NCBI GenBank assembly: GCA_030141605.1
Contig: JAQGDQ010000503.1
Location: 70,703 to 134,702, forward strand
DNA from: Tubiluchus corallicola
Taxonomy: Eukaryota; Priapulida; Priapulimorpha; Priapulimorphida; Tubiluchidae
Reading direction: 5' to 3'
DNA length: 64,000 nucleotides
Shown: positions 1-11,871 of the stretch, piece by piece
Numbering within the stretch: position 1 is the stretch's first letter
How the letters are laid out: each line of letters begins with the position of its first letter
Program-made: the position numbers and the translations under genes
Notes under the pieces: generated by a model
Told to the model about the DNA's origin: nothing
Database searches by the model: none
The model's input: only the letters and a program-made list of their open reading frames with translations

Positions 1-18
1 TAGGGAGAGAGCTGATAG

Positions 19-157
19 TGGATATGTATATATGTATATATAGATGTATATATATGTATGTATATATGTATATATAGATGTATATATGTATATATAGATG
101 TATATATATGTATGTATATATGTATATATAGATGTATATATGTATATATATATATAT
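19..157. repeat. AT-rich tandem repeat (TATATATG/TATATAGATG type)
   Basis: Alternating TATATATG, TATGTATA and TATAGATG words repeat imperfectly with a period of roughly 20 bases. No coding content. Confidence 0.85.
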
Positions 158-537
158 GCATCAGTAACGTATTTTGATTCAAAGTTAACCAGCCCTACCG
201 TAGAGAACTTTCTTTATCAGGAAGAGAGGAGTAAAGGAAAGCTGTGTTAAATAATGATTTTGATTATATTTTGATATATATATATATATTACATAAATAA
301 ATATTAAGTACACAAGTAAAATATTTAATTCAACAATAATCAGCATGCAGCACTAAACACAAGAACACAAGAATAAATAGACTTTAACCAAATTCTTTTA
401 CTGGATGTATACACACCAAAAACGAAATGTAGTACTTGTCCCTGTTTGAGATGCTACTTGCCGACGTGAGATTGTGGGGAGGGTTTATAAAGACTTAAAA
501 TAATGTATAACTACTAAAATAAGCATAGCGTCCCTAC

Positions 538-604
538 TTCGCGGAAATTCACTTATCGCTGGTCGGCCTGGAATAGAACAACCGCGATAAGTGAGGGAAC
601 ACTG
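538..604 (-). mobile_element. terminal fragment of a mariner/pogo-like DNA transposon
   Basis: Read on the minus strand from 604 the sequence begins CAGTGTTCCCTCACTTATCG, directly flanked by TA at 605-606, and continues with the GCGATAAGTG and TTCCGCGAA words usual in this terminal-repeat type. Related fragments begin at 10911 (same CAGTGTTCCCTCGCTACTTC terminus, also preceded by TA) and near 28913. The opposite end is not identified, so this is a remnant. Confidence 0.5.
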
Positions 605-2340
605 TACCGTGTTCGTGTCATGTATTGTATTAGTGTACTAGTGGAAGTAATACTGTGTCATATTACCTACATTATCACCTACATTATAAAATAGGTCAAT
701 GGCCGAGAACTTGCCATGAGTTCATCAATTATGTCAATTAATTTTAGTCAGTTAATACAACGTAATTGCTTCAATTAAAATGAATGCCAATAATAACTTT
801 AAACGGCAAGCTGCGCTGCACGTGACAGCGGCGTGTTTTCATTTTTTGTTTTGCTTTATTTTGGTATTTTTATTGAAATTCAAAACAAGTAATCATATCT
901 TTATCTTACATAATTATTAGATAGCCAAAGTCCGTACTTCAGTTATCTGGATGTTAAATAAATTAGCATTATTATTTTAATAAAAATAATACTATTTGAT
1001 TTTCATATTATATTAGTTCCACAGTAGATGGAGCTTGGTGTCATAATCTATTTTCATATTTTCTCCCTGTTCAGTCCCTGTTAGTCTGCAGACTGTACAT
1101 GAACAATGTCTATGTGGATAATTCCCTTATTAAACTGTGTTTTACATCACTGCCTCTGCATGTGATGTCAAATGTAAAACAACAGTTATGTTCACAAACT
1201 CGTCAGGTTTACCCCTCGTTGCTCACATTTTATAACACCTGTTCACAGATGTACATTTAACAGCAGTGATTCCAGAATTTCAATTTACAGATTGCGTACA
1301 TCATTACTATCATGCAGGTGGTGACTTGACATGGCGGTGATCAATAAAACTGGCTACCATTTTGCAAATTCTGCAAGTTTTGTAGGCTATCTGCGCAAGT
1401 GACGATGGCTAGGCATTACTAGGCTAATAATACAGTAATGAGTAAGTGAATATAAACATATTATCTACTGTTGCATACTTTTCTTTGTTGCAGACATTAT
1501 TTAGTTATTTCATTTTCGATTTTAATTTCTTACCCTACAAATTTGTGTTAGCAGTTGATTTTCTTATCCTACTTGAAAATTATATTACACAGTTTAATTA
1601 GCAGCGCTACAATTTTTTTTTGCACTTTTTACCTGAGAAGGGTAAGTGACTTGATTAGTAATTGGTCTTTCGCTACCCTTTCTCCTGCATCTCATAACTC
1701 TTTCCTTTAAGCATAATTTATCTCGATTAATTAATCACTATAGCAATAATAGTCTATTTGTATTCTGGTGTTAATGCGGAGAGAAATAAAATGTCTGTGT
1801 CTTTGTCTATTGGAACTACGACGCTTTAAAAATGTAAAGTGTCCTGAACGTAAGCTTAACTAGTTAAAGCTTTCAGACGATCACGTGGTCAGCTAACTGA
1901 TGTATACAAATTATGTATCTGAAGTTTACAGATGATGATGATTGCCCTGTCAAATTAGGAGGACTTCGCACAGCAAGATCAGGTCCTATTCTTCATAAAG
2001 AAAGAACTGCACACAAAACTGGTGAATACGACTATTTTTCTTGTACGATGCTAGTGATCTAGAATAGATAGCCTTGAGATGTGAGAACAGCAATATGTGT
2101 AAATTCATTTAATCAAAATTAGATAGACACTATGAACATCATCCATTGAAATTTAATCACCGTGCTAATTGGAACATGCCTATAGAAAGGACGCTGGATT
2201 ACATATTATAGTTAGAAAACTTGCCAGTGGAGTCACCTAGGTGTTGATGACAATCTATTGTATGTGCAATTTGTCGCAATTACAGTCGAAGAACTATTTG
2301 TCTCAAAACTTATAACTATAATTACTTGAGATCTAATACT
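605..2340. other. no recognisable gene
   Basis: AT-rich sequence with stops in all frames and no repeat structure, transposon terminus or conserved domain that I can see. Confidence 0.6.
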
Positions 2341-2396
2341 ACTGCTGCTGTTGCTGCTACTGCTGCTGCTACTACTACTACTACTGCTACTATCAG
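2341..2396. repeat. CTG/CTA trinucleotide microsatellite
   Basis: Interrupted CTG, CTA and TTG triplets, immediately 3' of the minus-strand gene ending at 2448. A similar AGT/AGC tract lies at 63777-63880. Confidence 0.9.
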
Positions 2397-2447
2397 CCTT
2401 TTCTCCACGAATGGTTCTTAATTGACTTCAGCTTCATGGATTAACCA

Positions 2448-3330
2448 CTAGGAATCCCCATCTGCGGACTTCTGGGCAGCCGATAATTCCATAAATGGAA
2501 GAAGAGGCTCCTCAACTGTGTAAGTTCCCCTGTGGAGGGACGTTGGCCCTCGTGACTTTCCCTGAGTAGCAGTTTTCCTCCTATCAGCAGATGTCATTTT
2601 TCCTGAATCTGCCACGGTGAACCTACGCCTGTCAAGAGGTGTTTCCTCTGGTGAACTTCCCAGGGTATAAGTTCTTCTCCTGCTACTTTGCGAAACCGCT
2701 TGATTATGAATGTTTCTGTCAGATCCACTATTATCTGGCAACTGCTTTACAGTGAAAGTACCTCTATTATGACCTGTCTTTTCAGTACCAGATGACTCAT
2801 TAACACGCCGTGTTTGTCTTTCTGATTGGTTACTCTGTGAAACGGCTTGATTATGAATGTTTCTGTTAGGTCCACTATTATCTGGCAACTCATTTACAGT
2901 GAAAGTACCTGTATTATGACCTGTCTTTTCAGTACCAGATAACTCATTAACACGCCGTGTTTGTCTTTCTGATTGGTTACTCTGTGAAGCAGGTTGATTA
3001 TGAATGTTTCTGTTAGATCCACTATTATCTGGCAGCTCGTTTAAGGTGAATGTATTTCTATCGTGATCTGCCTTTTCAGTACTGGGTGACTCATTAACAC
3101 GCCGTGTTTGTCCGTCTGATTGGTTACTCTGTGAAGCAGGTTGATTAAATAACAGAAATGCTTTAGCTGAAAATAAGAGCAAAATTACCTTTAGCAAGTA
3201 ACGCAACTTAAATGCACGTTAAATGAGATAAATTAACTATTCTAGAAGCTTATAATGCATACATGAACTTACCACAAAGAAGTACCAATGTCAGACAAAG
3301 CATTATTCCTAATACAGCCTGACACTCCAT
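2448..3330 (-). CDS. repetitive secreted-type protein, two exons
   Basis: Exon 1 (3330-3273) starts with ATG, has an in-frame TGA four codons upstream, and encodes a classic signal peptide of 19 residues (MECQAVLGIMLCLTLVLLC). Its donor G|GTAAGT joins in phase 1 to an acceptor (TTTTCAG) before 3166, giving a 106-base intron and an uninterrupted frame to the TAG at 2448. Exon 2 encodes three and a part copies of a 49-residue repeat containing TRRVNE, GTFTVNELPDNSG and RNIHNQ, then a tail in which TYTL, RFTV and TYTV recur. Each repeat carries NQS, and some NES, N-glycosylation sequons, which fits a secreted product of about 259 residues. A TATAGAG lies 35-40 bases upstream of the ATG. No family is recognised. 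Exon 2 could also serve as the last exon of the receptor gene upstream, because the splice phases match. Confidence 0.65.
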
Positions 3331-3689
3331 GAACTGATGTCAAGTACTGCACGACAGAGCCTGCTCTATACAAATGTTTGTAGCGGGACTGGGACCTCTG
3401 TGATTGCATAAAGCGTAATATTAATTGGGCTGCTGAACAAGCTCAAGTATTTTGACCAAAATCAGATTCGTATCGATCGTCCTCAACGAGTTAAATAGTC
3501 GTGGAGACTGTGGCAAATGAATGACACAAGAAGCAGTTTTTAGAGGGCCATGGTCACCCATCCAACCACTACCCAGGCTTAGTGTTAGTTAACCTAGTCG
3601 CCGAGAGCACAAAACTTTTGTATTTTACTTCTTTTTTTCTCTTAATTAGATAGGTTTTAAATAAATAAGCAATTAAAATAAGCAACGTG

Positions 3690-3950
3690 GTCAGTCCATT
3701 CATCATCATCATCTACTTTCTAGAACAGGTCGCATTCCACCGACCACCAGTTGAAGCCACGTGTTTGTGTACAAGCGCACCGCCCACAATACATCATCCA
3801 TCGAATCTAGAGATGTATTTCAATAAACGTCACCCTCTCGGTTTTCTTCCTGTTTCAAGAGTTTTAGGTAATACTTCGGGAAGAACAGATTCTTGAGGTG
3901 GTCGCAGAGCATGCCCACTCCAATACAATCTCCTTATTTAACTCGGTAAC
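3690..3950 (-). mobile_element. decayed LINE C-terminal fragment
   Basis: On the minus strand a short broken frame reads WSGHALRPPQESVLPEVLP and then a GRKPRG-like stretch. This resembles the W-GH-R-M...P...GkR-rG segment that follows reverse transcriptase in many non-LTR retrotransposons. It is short and interrupted by stops. Confidence 0.35.
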
Positions 3951-4485
3951 CGTAATGTGATAATATACCTGAGCAGACTAAGCAGATAAACTAAGCTAAT
4001 TTAAACTAACATGATATAATATCTTTTACTGATGCAATTGATAAGTCTACCTGGTGGTGTTTCAGCATCTTTGCTTGTGCACGTGGGTTCAACCTTTGCT
4101 GGAATATTAAAGTAGCCATTACATGCGTTATAATGAGCCGAGGAAAACGGTTAATTATTGGTACATTAAAATTAGTCAAGTCTAGTATCAACAAAAATCA
4201 ATAATTATTGTTGGTTCATGATAACAAGTACAAAAACTTATAATATACTCATGTAATTTATGATAAAACGAGGATAATTTTTAACAATTTCGGAATGTCC
4301 CATAAAGAAAACAGAGAATTACTACTGCGGGATATTTTGGCTTTGATACTTCACAACCTTCGGATTTTGCCTACAAAAGACAAGCATGTAGCATCGAATA
4401 ACAAAAGAACGTATTTCTGGCTATTGACATAATTCTTTTCACCCCCTAATCAGAAATCAACAGAAATAAGTAGCGGCTTCTTTAC

Positions 4486-7400
4486 CTGTTGATTTCGACA
4501 TGAAAACGGATCCAAGTGATTCATCTGAAAAATTAACGAAGACGTTTCTGCATCAGTGTGTTATAAAAATCTCCAATCAGCAAACTACGAAACACCTTAC
4601 TATGCTACTACTATCTTCAGTCAACTGTGTGAATGTTATACTGACTAAAAATTCAGAGAAGGGAGGTTTTTACTTATATTTTATCTTATTTTATTCACAC
4701 CCAATACTAAAATACAGTCTAGAATGAAAACAGTATAATATAAAACACGTTGGCAAAAATCGCGGGTAAAAAATTTGTCAAAATCAACATCAACTTCTAT
4801 ATGAATAATTTGATAACATAAAGCAAAATCTTTTTGAATGCATCTCTCCTCTAAATACTTTAGATTTATTGTCTAGATTGTCTAGAATCTCAAGGATTTG
4901 GCATGTACATTAAATTACATCTATAAAACAGGCGTCGAGTACAGTAACGCTGTACACTTTCTATACGGTCTACATTACCCAATAAAGCTGGATTCCAGAC
5001 TGGTGAGCAATACTCCACACAATACTCCATGTGGAAGTATTATAACAGCAGTGTGATCCAGTGTTTACAGTAACCGACTTTGAGAAACATACAATTTCTA
5101 CTTCTGTACAGTGTATTCTCTATGGAGTTCTTAAATTTTAGAATACTAGTTAAGGTATAGCTATCGGAGATACATAATTATACATTAATACATGTGTAGA
5201 CATATTTACAATATGCATGTTTGCAATGTTCGCCAAACATGGACGAAATTGTCATATTTGTCAACAATGCGTGGGCGAAGTTGTTTTTACAGGTAAAACA
5301 TCTTATAGACCTAAATCAGGTAACTAATTTTTGCTCTTTTCATTCAACTATTGAGGTGAAACCGCTTTTATTTTACAATATTTAATTTGTGCTTTTAATA
5401 TTAAGCAGATAATGTAAATTTGATATCAGAAAACGCGTTTAATGTTGAAGACTTCTCTACTCACCTTCACTGAGCTTTTTGTACCTCTTATTCAGTGCAA
5501 AGATGAGACAGGGAATTACAGCAACTAGCAGCACTATTACAGCTGCCATTGGCTTGACAAGAATTTCTGAGAGAGTTTGTCTGTCTGAAATACAAATTGA
5601 CACGAATTAAAGAAGTAGACTCAAATCACACCTTCCTGAGCGAGAATAGAGGAGGTGCATCTAAGTACCCGCTGTCCACTCTTAGCGCCATTTCTAACTT
5701 TTGTTGCCAAAACATTTCCAAGACCTCTGAGGCAATCAACTGCGTTTTATATTTCAGTGTTAAATGTTAACATTTCTTTCTTATTCGTTATTTCTCGCTG
5801 ATATAAGATAAATAGCCAGATCTTGTCATACATACTATGGATTGGTGGAAGAATTTCCACTTGATGTCACATTCTAAGCAAAGAACTTTATTGAAATCAT
5901 TTGACACACTTTCGTTTAAGCGCTGTCAACTCACTTTTGTTCATTCTATGAACTAATCATCCAAACGTTTTAGATAATTATAAGTATCTGCTCTTTCATG
6001 CAAGTGAGTGATAGAAATATCTATGGGAGTTTCACTTGGATTTGGTAAAACGTTTTTATTAGAAGATGTGACTAATATTAATGTTTTCCTTTCATGTTAA
6101 ACCTCCATCTGCGAGTGTGAGCCATCGTAAATCAACAGGCCTGATGACTCATGGCCAATGACCTATTACCTCACTTCCAGCATTATAGCCTACACCAGCA
6201 GACACACATTTGATTGTCATTTTGATTAAACATTTAAAATAAATCAATTTTAAAATTTAAAACTTGAAACGTACCGCGTAAACGTGTATATGGTACTTCT
6301 CGAATTTCAATATTAGCATGACGAGTTTTCGTATCATTTCTGGTAATGACAGTCAACGTATGAAATCCGGCATCATCTATTTCCACCGAGTCTATGGTTA
6401 GCGTAGCTGTATAACAATTTGTTACATTAGCAGATGTTAGAAGTGATTGAACGCTACCACTAAAGCGGTCGTCGGCAATAGAGGGTGTTGTAATATCAAG
6501 ATTTCCATCATCCCACTCCCACACGACTTCGTCTATTTCATCCTCAGTGCAGAAATCCAAGGTAATGTTGATATCAATACCTTCATATGCAATAACTTCT
6601 TTTATTGTGTCTGTCATTATGAAACGAAACAATAATAATAGTACTAATAATATAATATAGTAAAGATATAATAATAAATGTTACTACTTTTTATAAAGAG
6701 AGTTTACTGCCGCAGTGTGTGTCCAAATTTAGTATTATGCGCCTGCAGTGGGTTTCTCGCTTGATTTTCCCGTTAAGCTGTTCCTTATTAATTTTGGGCC
6801 TCCTTTAGATGATCAATATTAATTATTTAGAATGTAGGATTACTGCAATTGACAATGGTAGGTCAAATATGCAAAAATGTTGTTCAGAGATTTAATAACC
6901 AATAATAATGAAGTTTTGTGAGCAGGATGTGTATAATACATAATTTGACAGAAAAAATTTCCATGTTTTATTCAAACCATAAAAGACTTAAATCACACTC
7001 ACATAAATTATTTCATTATATTTATTGGAAAAATTCAATGAAATTAAACTTTATTATAATGCTGGATCAGTTACGAAACCGATATTATACATGTTATAAA
7101 GAATTTTGAAAACTTTACCTAAACCAGTTTTTCATTTCAATGCAACACAAGAATTTTAATTAATCAAAAACGAGGTGTTTCATTGCAGGCCGTACAAGTC
7201 TTTGATGCTAAGACATTAGATCACGATTGTGAATGCTTTTTCGCTGTTAAAGCGTTATGATTGGTTAAATTGCAAGAACAAATTAAAAGTAAACAAAGTT
7301 TGCATTAATTAGTCATTTTCCCTTTGAAATTTTGGACACAGTCACTGCTATACCTGGATTCAACAGTTAAAAATGTAACAATCTTATTAGACCCAAGTTT

Positions 7401-8509
7401 ACCTTGTGGATCTGTTGATTCTTTCTCTGCTAAGTATGATGGCACTTCTATACATTCAGTAGAAAATTCGCTTAGTTCAATATCATTTACTTGCAGTGGA
7501 TAAGTACAGTCAATTCTGCTCTCTTTCCAACTTTCATTCTTTGACCATATTAGGTCACAGTCACATATAAAATTATTTCCTGGTAAAATTAAATTAAAAC
7601 CCTCAACAATTTTATCATAATTGTTACTCAGAGCATTAAGTTACTTACATAATTCTTAAACGAACAAAAAACTTGCTAAAATCATTATTTAAATAATATT
7701 TGATACATATTAGTCAAGATTTGAATATGATATTGTTTTCTAAATTGTTAAATGGTGTACACAGGGCTGCCGACAGTCATAATCAGCGTAATTAAATTTT
7801 TGTATCATTTTTTATCTAGAAATTATATTATTTACTGCTTGGCATAGAGTTCTAGATGATAAGTTTCCTTACCATTTAATAAAAGAGTTACATCTTCGGT
7901 TAATAGTACATCATGAAATTTCGGTTTTTGTAAACGTCTTAGGTTGTTGTTGACGATTTCGAGTAGTTTAAAATTTTGTAAATGTGACAAATCCAACTGT
8001 CCTACTTTCCACAAATTGCAGTTATCATGAATAATAACAGAATGAAGATTTAAAATGTTGCTAAAAGCTTCAGCACTTATACTTGTGAGTCTATGATTGC
8101 AGACTATGTTAAGTTGCTTTATGGAGCCACCTATAGCGTTTTTTCTGATGTATTTTAATTGCTTTGATGATTTGATTGTGACGTTATCAAAGTTTCCTTC
8201 CTCCAAGAATCTCTCAGGAAGTTCACTATCTTCATACCGGACTACAGCAAAATGATCCATTGACACTCCGTCTTGCAATAGATTTGACATTTCTGCTAGC
8301 TGGATTTTGCTAGGATTATAACAAGAAATGCCACATAAACCGTTCTTGAGCACCGTACCTAAACACACATCACTTGCAGACTCAGCAAAAGTGTCATTCA
8401 ATAACATTGAATCATTGCACAGAAGCTGGGAGAGGCAAATTTGTAACATGGAGAAAACGCAAATGATTGAATATACTATTCTCGTAGAATAAAATTTTTG
8501 GAGCATCAT
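4486..8509 (-). CDS. LRR-Ig-transmembrane receptor, five exons seen
   Basis: The exons are 8509-7873, 7579-7403, 6610-6275, 5584-5465 and 4524-4486. Every donor and acceptor fits GT-AG and every junction is phase 1, so the frame stays open. Exon 1 starts at tandem ATGs and encodes a signal peptide (MMLQKFYSTRIVYSIICVFS...) followed by a cysteine-bearing N-terminal cap and several leucine-rich repeats. Exon 2 completes the LLLNGNNFICDCDLIW motif and supplies the cysteines of an LRR C-terminal cap. Exon 3 is a symmetrical 1-1 Ig domain (DFC, WEW, DAGFHTLTV). Exon 4 encodes a membrane helix (MAAVIVLLVAVIPCLIFAL) followed by basic NKRYKK. Exon 5 is a 39-base cytoplasmic microexon (ESLGSVFMSKST). 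The architecture matches cell-surface LRR-Ig recognition or adhesion proteins; the ligand is unknown. The F-strand Ig cysteine is missing. The last exon is unproven; the phase-1 acceptor at 3166 is a candidate. Confidence 0.85.
4860..5070 (-). mobile_element. decayed LINE reverse-transcriptase C-terminal fragment
   Basis: The minus strand reads LEYCSPVWNPALLGNVDRIE followed by SVQRYCTRRLF, the standard segment after the RT palm domain of CR1/jockey-type non-LTR retrotransposons. Stops follow within 20 codons. It lies in intron 4 of the LRR-Ig receptor gene, in the same orientation. Confidence 0.65.
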
Positions 8510-9057
8510 CAGCAAATATAGAGTAATAAAATTATATGAAACTTCGCAAAGCTCAAAATAAAATGTTTATGCTATGCTATTGTTTTTATGTAGATTGTCT
8601 TTGGCACAGAGTTGGCTGGTCTATGAATTCTATTTATATTTTCAAATTTCGTTCTTGTGTCGTGCATGTATGCAGGACAATGTGATTTATGTTCCAAAGA
8701 GTTGGGGAAAGCTTTGTTAACATGTTTTATTATTATTACGAGAAAATGAAGTCTAGCAAAGCACGACAATTTCCTCAAAAACATTTTGAGCAAATTAAGA
8801 GAAGCACAATTATTTATCTGTAAATAATTTATAATGAGCAAACATTATACACATTGTTTTGTTGATGCAAAATTTAAATTAATCAAATCAGAAACGATTT
8901 AGTTCGCAGCATCTTATAGGCGGGACTGCTTCAACAATAATTGTTTGCTCTCATTAATTAAGTGAAGAGTAATGTCAGTTTTCATCTTCCTCAAGTTTGC
9001 GCAATTGTAGAAAATCTTGTTTCCACTGTTTGTAGTAACAATATGAGACTCGATTCC

Positions 9058-9448
9058 AATGAATGTGACGCAGTTACACCAGAACTTATAGTGCAGCACA
9101 ACCACGAATGAAGTATGATAGTTACGCAGATACACCAGAACTTAAAGTGCAGCACAACCACGAATGAAGTATGATAGTTACGCAGATACACCAGAACTTA
9201 AAGTGCAGCACAACCACGAATGAAGTATGATAGTTACGCAGATACACCAGAACTTAAAGTACAGCAAATGCATGAATGAAGTATGATAGTTACGCAGATA
9301 CATCAGAACTTAAAGTACAGCACATGCATGAATGAAGTATGATAGTTACGCAGATACACCAGAACTTAAAGTTTAGCAAATGCATGAATGAGTATGATAG
9401 TTACGCAAATACACCAGAACTTAAAGTGCAGCACAAGCACGAATGAAG
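9058..9448. repeat. 56-bp minisatellite, about 7 copies
   Basis: The unit contains AGTATGATAGTTACGCAGAT and ACACCAGAACTTAAAGTGCA. The later copies share a variant (AAATGCATGAATG), showing local homogenisation. The first copy is the most diverged. Confidence 0.92.
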
Positions 9449-10463
9449 TACACTACTTCTGCTCAGTTTCCCAAAGGTTTCACACTGTATAATTTGTAGC
9501 ATTCGTTTAGAATTGTTTATAATTAAATAATATACAAAAAATTTAGTTGTGTTGTTTAATGACTAGTAAAGCAAACAGACATAAAATATATGATTTGACT
9601 CCATCAATATGGTGTAGGCATCCTTTTCATTTCAGTATTTCTAGTATTCTGTATTCTGGATGTTTTCTAGTATTTCATTAAGTTCTACTTTTTTGATCGG
9701 CAGTTTTAACTGTTTTTTATTTGAAAATTAAAATAGCTTATAACAATTGTTTTCCAAATTTAACCATTATAAATGTATTTGTAGTTTTGTGCTTCTGTCA
9801 CATATCTCCAATTAGCTTTTTTGTTGTAGACCTTTTTAATTGTAGTTGCGATGGCTGATGGTTTAACAAAAGAGTTTTACAGGACATGTCATTGTGGTGG
9901 TCGTTGAAGAAAAGCAGAAATTCTAAAACAGCCTCTGGACTGCGTAAAGTTTGCGCTTTTTGACTACGCCTCGTGGTTTGGGTCTTAATCATATTTAGGT
10001 GTTTTTTGAGAATTTTGAATGTTTCCAAGTCGTTTGTATTGCTAAGCGGTAGGCGTAAGATTGAAATGGAAAAGCAGAAAGAGCTGTATAACGAAATCAA
10101 ACTTAAAATGCGGTGAGTTCTATTGACGAGCTGAAAGGGATTAGTTAGACTCGGTCATTCGATGTGAATGAAAACGTCAATTTGACGTTTCATTTCTTCA
10201 AAGTTCGATTGCAAGATTTGCAATAAAAGATAAAGTTATAAATAAAAAAGCAAGGGTGATTATCTTGTTGCCTAAAAAAAACTACAGTAGGCAAATAAGT
10301 TCTAATAAAAAGAGTTTGTTTACCCGTTGAACTATAGAGACTAGAGTACTGGCCATAACAAATTTCAGTCAGTTAAGTTTTCTGTCGTTTTATATTAAAC
10401 TAGTGTAGGTTTAAACGTTTTATCAATTTTTCAGCAATAATAATAATTTCTACAAGGTGTTCA
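9449..10463. other. no recognisable gene
   Basis: AT-rich spacer. A 100-codon open frame on the minus strand (10100-9798) matches nothing I know. It has no good start context or splice partner that I could identify. Confidence 0.5.
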
Positions 10464-10584
10464 TTGAGTAATGGCACTCCCCTACTCATTGTGCCATTAG
10501 CAACAGCTTCACATTCGTCAAACAACCTATCAAATTATCTTCCAATTTCTCACCAGTATTCAAAATTTTTGAAAATATTATTTG

Positions 10585-11541
10585 GGCACTATTACACTTT
10601 CGCACCTCCTAGTTTTTTCTGGCCTATTGTTTGTTTTCATGTCTGCAGGCCAGAAAGCAGACCAACAGGCGTAATATATACCCTAGTCCCATAATATTAT
10701 TGGTTTTTAGGCCTTATAATTCCAGGTTAAAGTCATACATTACTTACTGTCACCAACACGCAAGAAGCTCCACGTGAATAACTGTGTTTACACCACTCAA
10801 GCGCAATCGCTCTCGCGCAGAGACGTATGTGGCCCTTAACCTGTATTTTTAGTTTCTTCGCATAATTTATGATTATTATGGTTGCAGCCACGGGAGTTTG
10901 TTTCGTAATACAGTGTTCCCTCGCTACTTCAAAAATATTAATGTAAAATATTTATCGCGGTATCTTCGCTGTTTCGATGGCATCAGAATAGTGGTAGTGA
11001 TGACGATAACGATAAAAATAACATTGCAATAATGGTGGTGATAATGAGTATATAAACCTAAAATGCCATTATAATCCTGTGCCAGTCATTGTCTTTTTTG
11101 TCAGACCCAGTGTACAGTCAGACTCAAGCTGGCATATACGAGGAAATTATTTTAGACGACTACAGTTATTTATTATTAATTTCATTTATTACTGTAGTAT
11201 TATTAGATTATAAAAGTAAAGGTTTTTTCTTTATTTCGTAAATGCGGTTAAGATAAAAGTGTGTCACGTGCCTTTTAAGCTAAGCCCTGATAATGCATAA
11301 ACTAGTACGAAATTCGTCACGTGACTACACACACAAACATGATGGCGATACGAACTGTATAGTGTAGAACTGTGAATACAACGTAATTATTGGTAATTAT
11401 ACACTAAATATATGAGTAAATTACCACGAGATTAGCGGAAACATTCACTGATGACGTGAGAATAATAGAATAATGACCAACGAGCCTAGAAACGAGTAAT
11501 AACCTAGAAAAAACCAGGAGGTGCGAAAGTGTAATAGCGCC
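10585..11541. mobile_element. 957-bp non-autonomous DNA transposon with 9-bp target duplication (MULE-type)
   Basis: The left end GGCACTATTACACTTTCGCA and the complement of the right end GGCGCTATTACACTTTCGCA form imperfect terminal inverted repeats of about 40 bases. The element is flanked by the direct repeat TATTATTTG (10576-10584 and 11542-11550). A 9-base duplication is typical of Mutator-like elements. There is no transposase frame inside, so it must have been mobilised in trans. It sits exactly inside the RT domain of a LINE. A mariner-like terminus begins at 10911 within it. Confidence 0.85.
10911..10985 (+). mobile_element. mariner/pogo-like terminus nested in the 957-bp element
   Basis: CAGTGTTCCCTCGCTACTTC is preceded by TA (10909-10910) and followed by TTTATCGCGG and TTCGCTGTTTCG words like those of the terminus at 538-604. 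No second end was found. Confidence 0.5.
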
Positions 11542-11871
11542 TATTATTTGTAATCGCATTAACAATTTTCTCACTTCATGTAATATACTAACAAAATTTC
11601 AATTTGGTTTTCGCAAAACTTACTTCTCTTCGTTAGCTTACTTCCGAATTTGTTGAAAATATGCTTCTAAATTTAGACAAAGAACTTTTCACTTGTGCAA
11701 TATTCTTAGATTTATCTAAAGCTTTTGACACAGTCCAGCATGATATTCTACTACATAAATTACATTATTATGGCATCAGAGGCCCTGTCTTGGAACTTAA
11801 ATGTTACTTAACTAACTGACAACAGTTCACCACTATTAACAATACATACTCTGATGTGCTAGACGTAAACT

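Noticed and set aside
3273-3333. Signal-peptide exon as an internal exon of the receptor
   Set aside because: Using the CAG before 3333 as acceptor leaves a phase that creates a stop at the junction with 3166, so it works only as a first exon.
9798-10100. 100-codon minus-strand frame
   Set aside because: No domain, repeat, signal peptide or splice support; length is compatible with chance.
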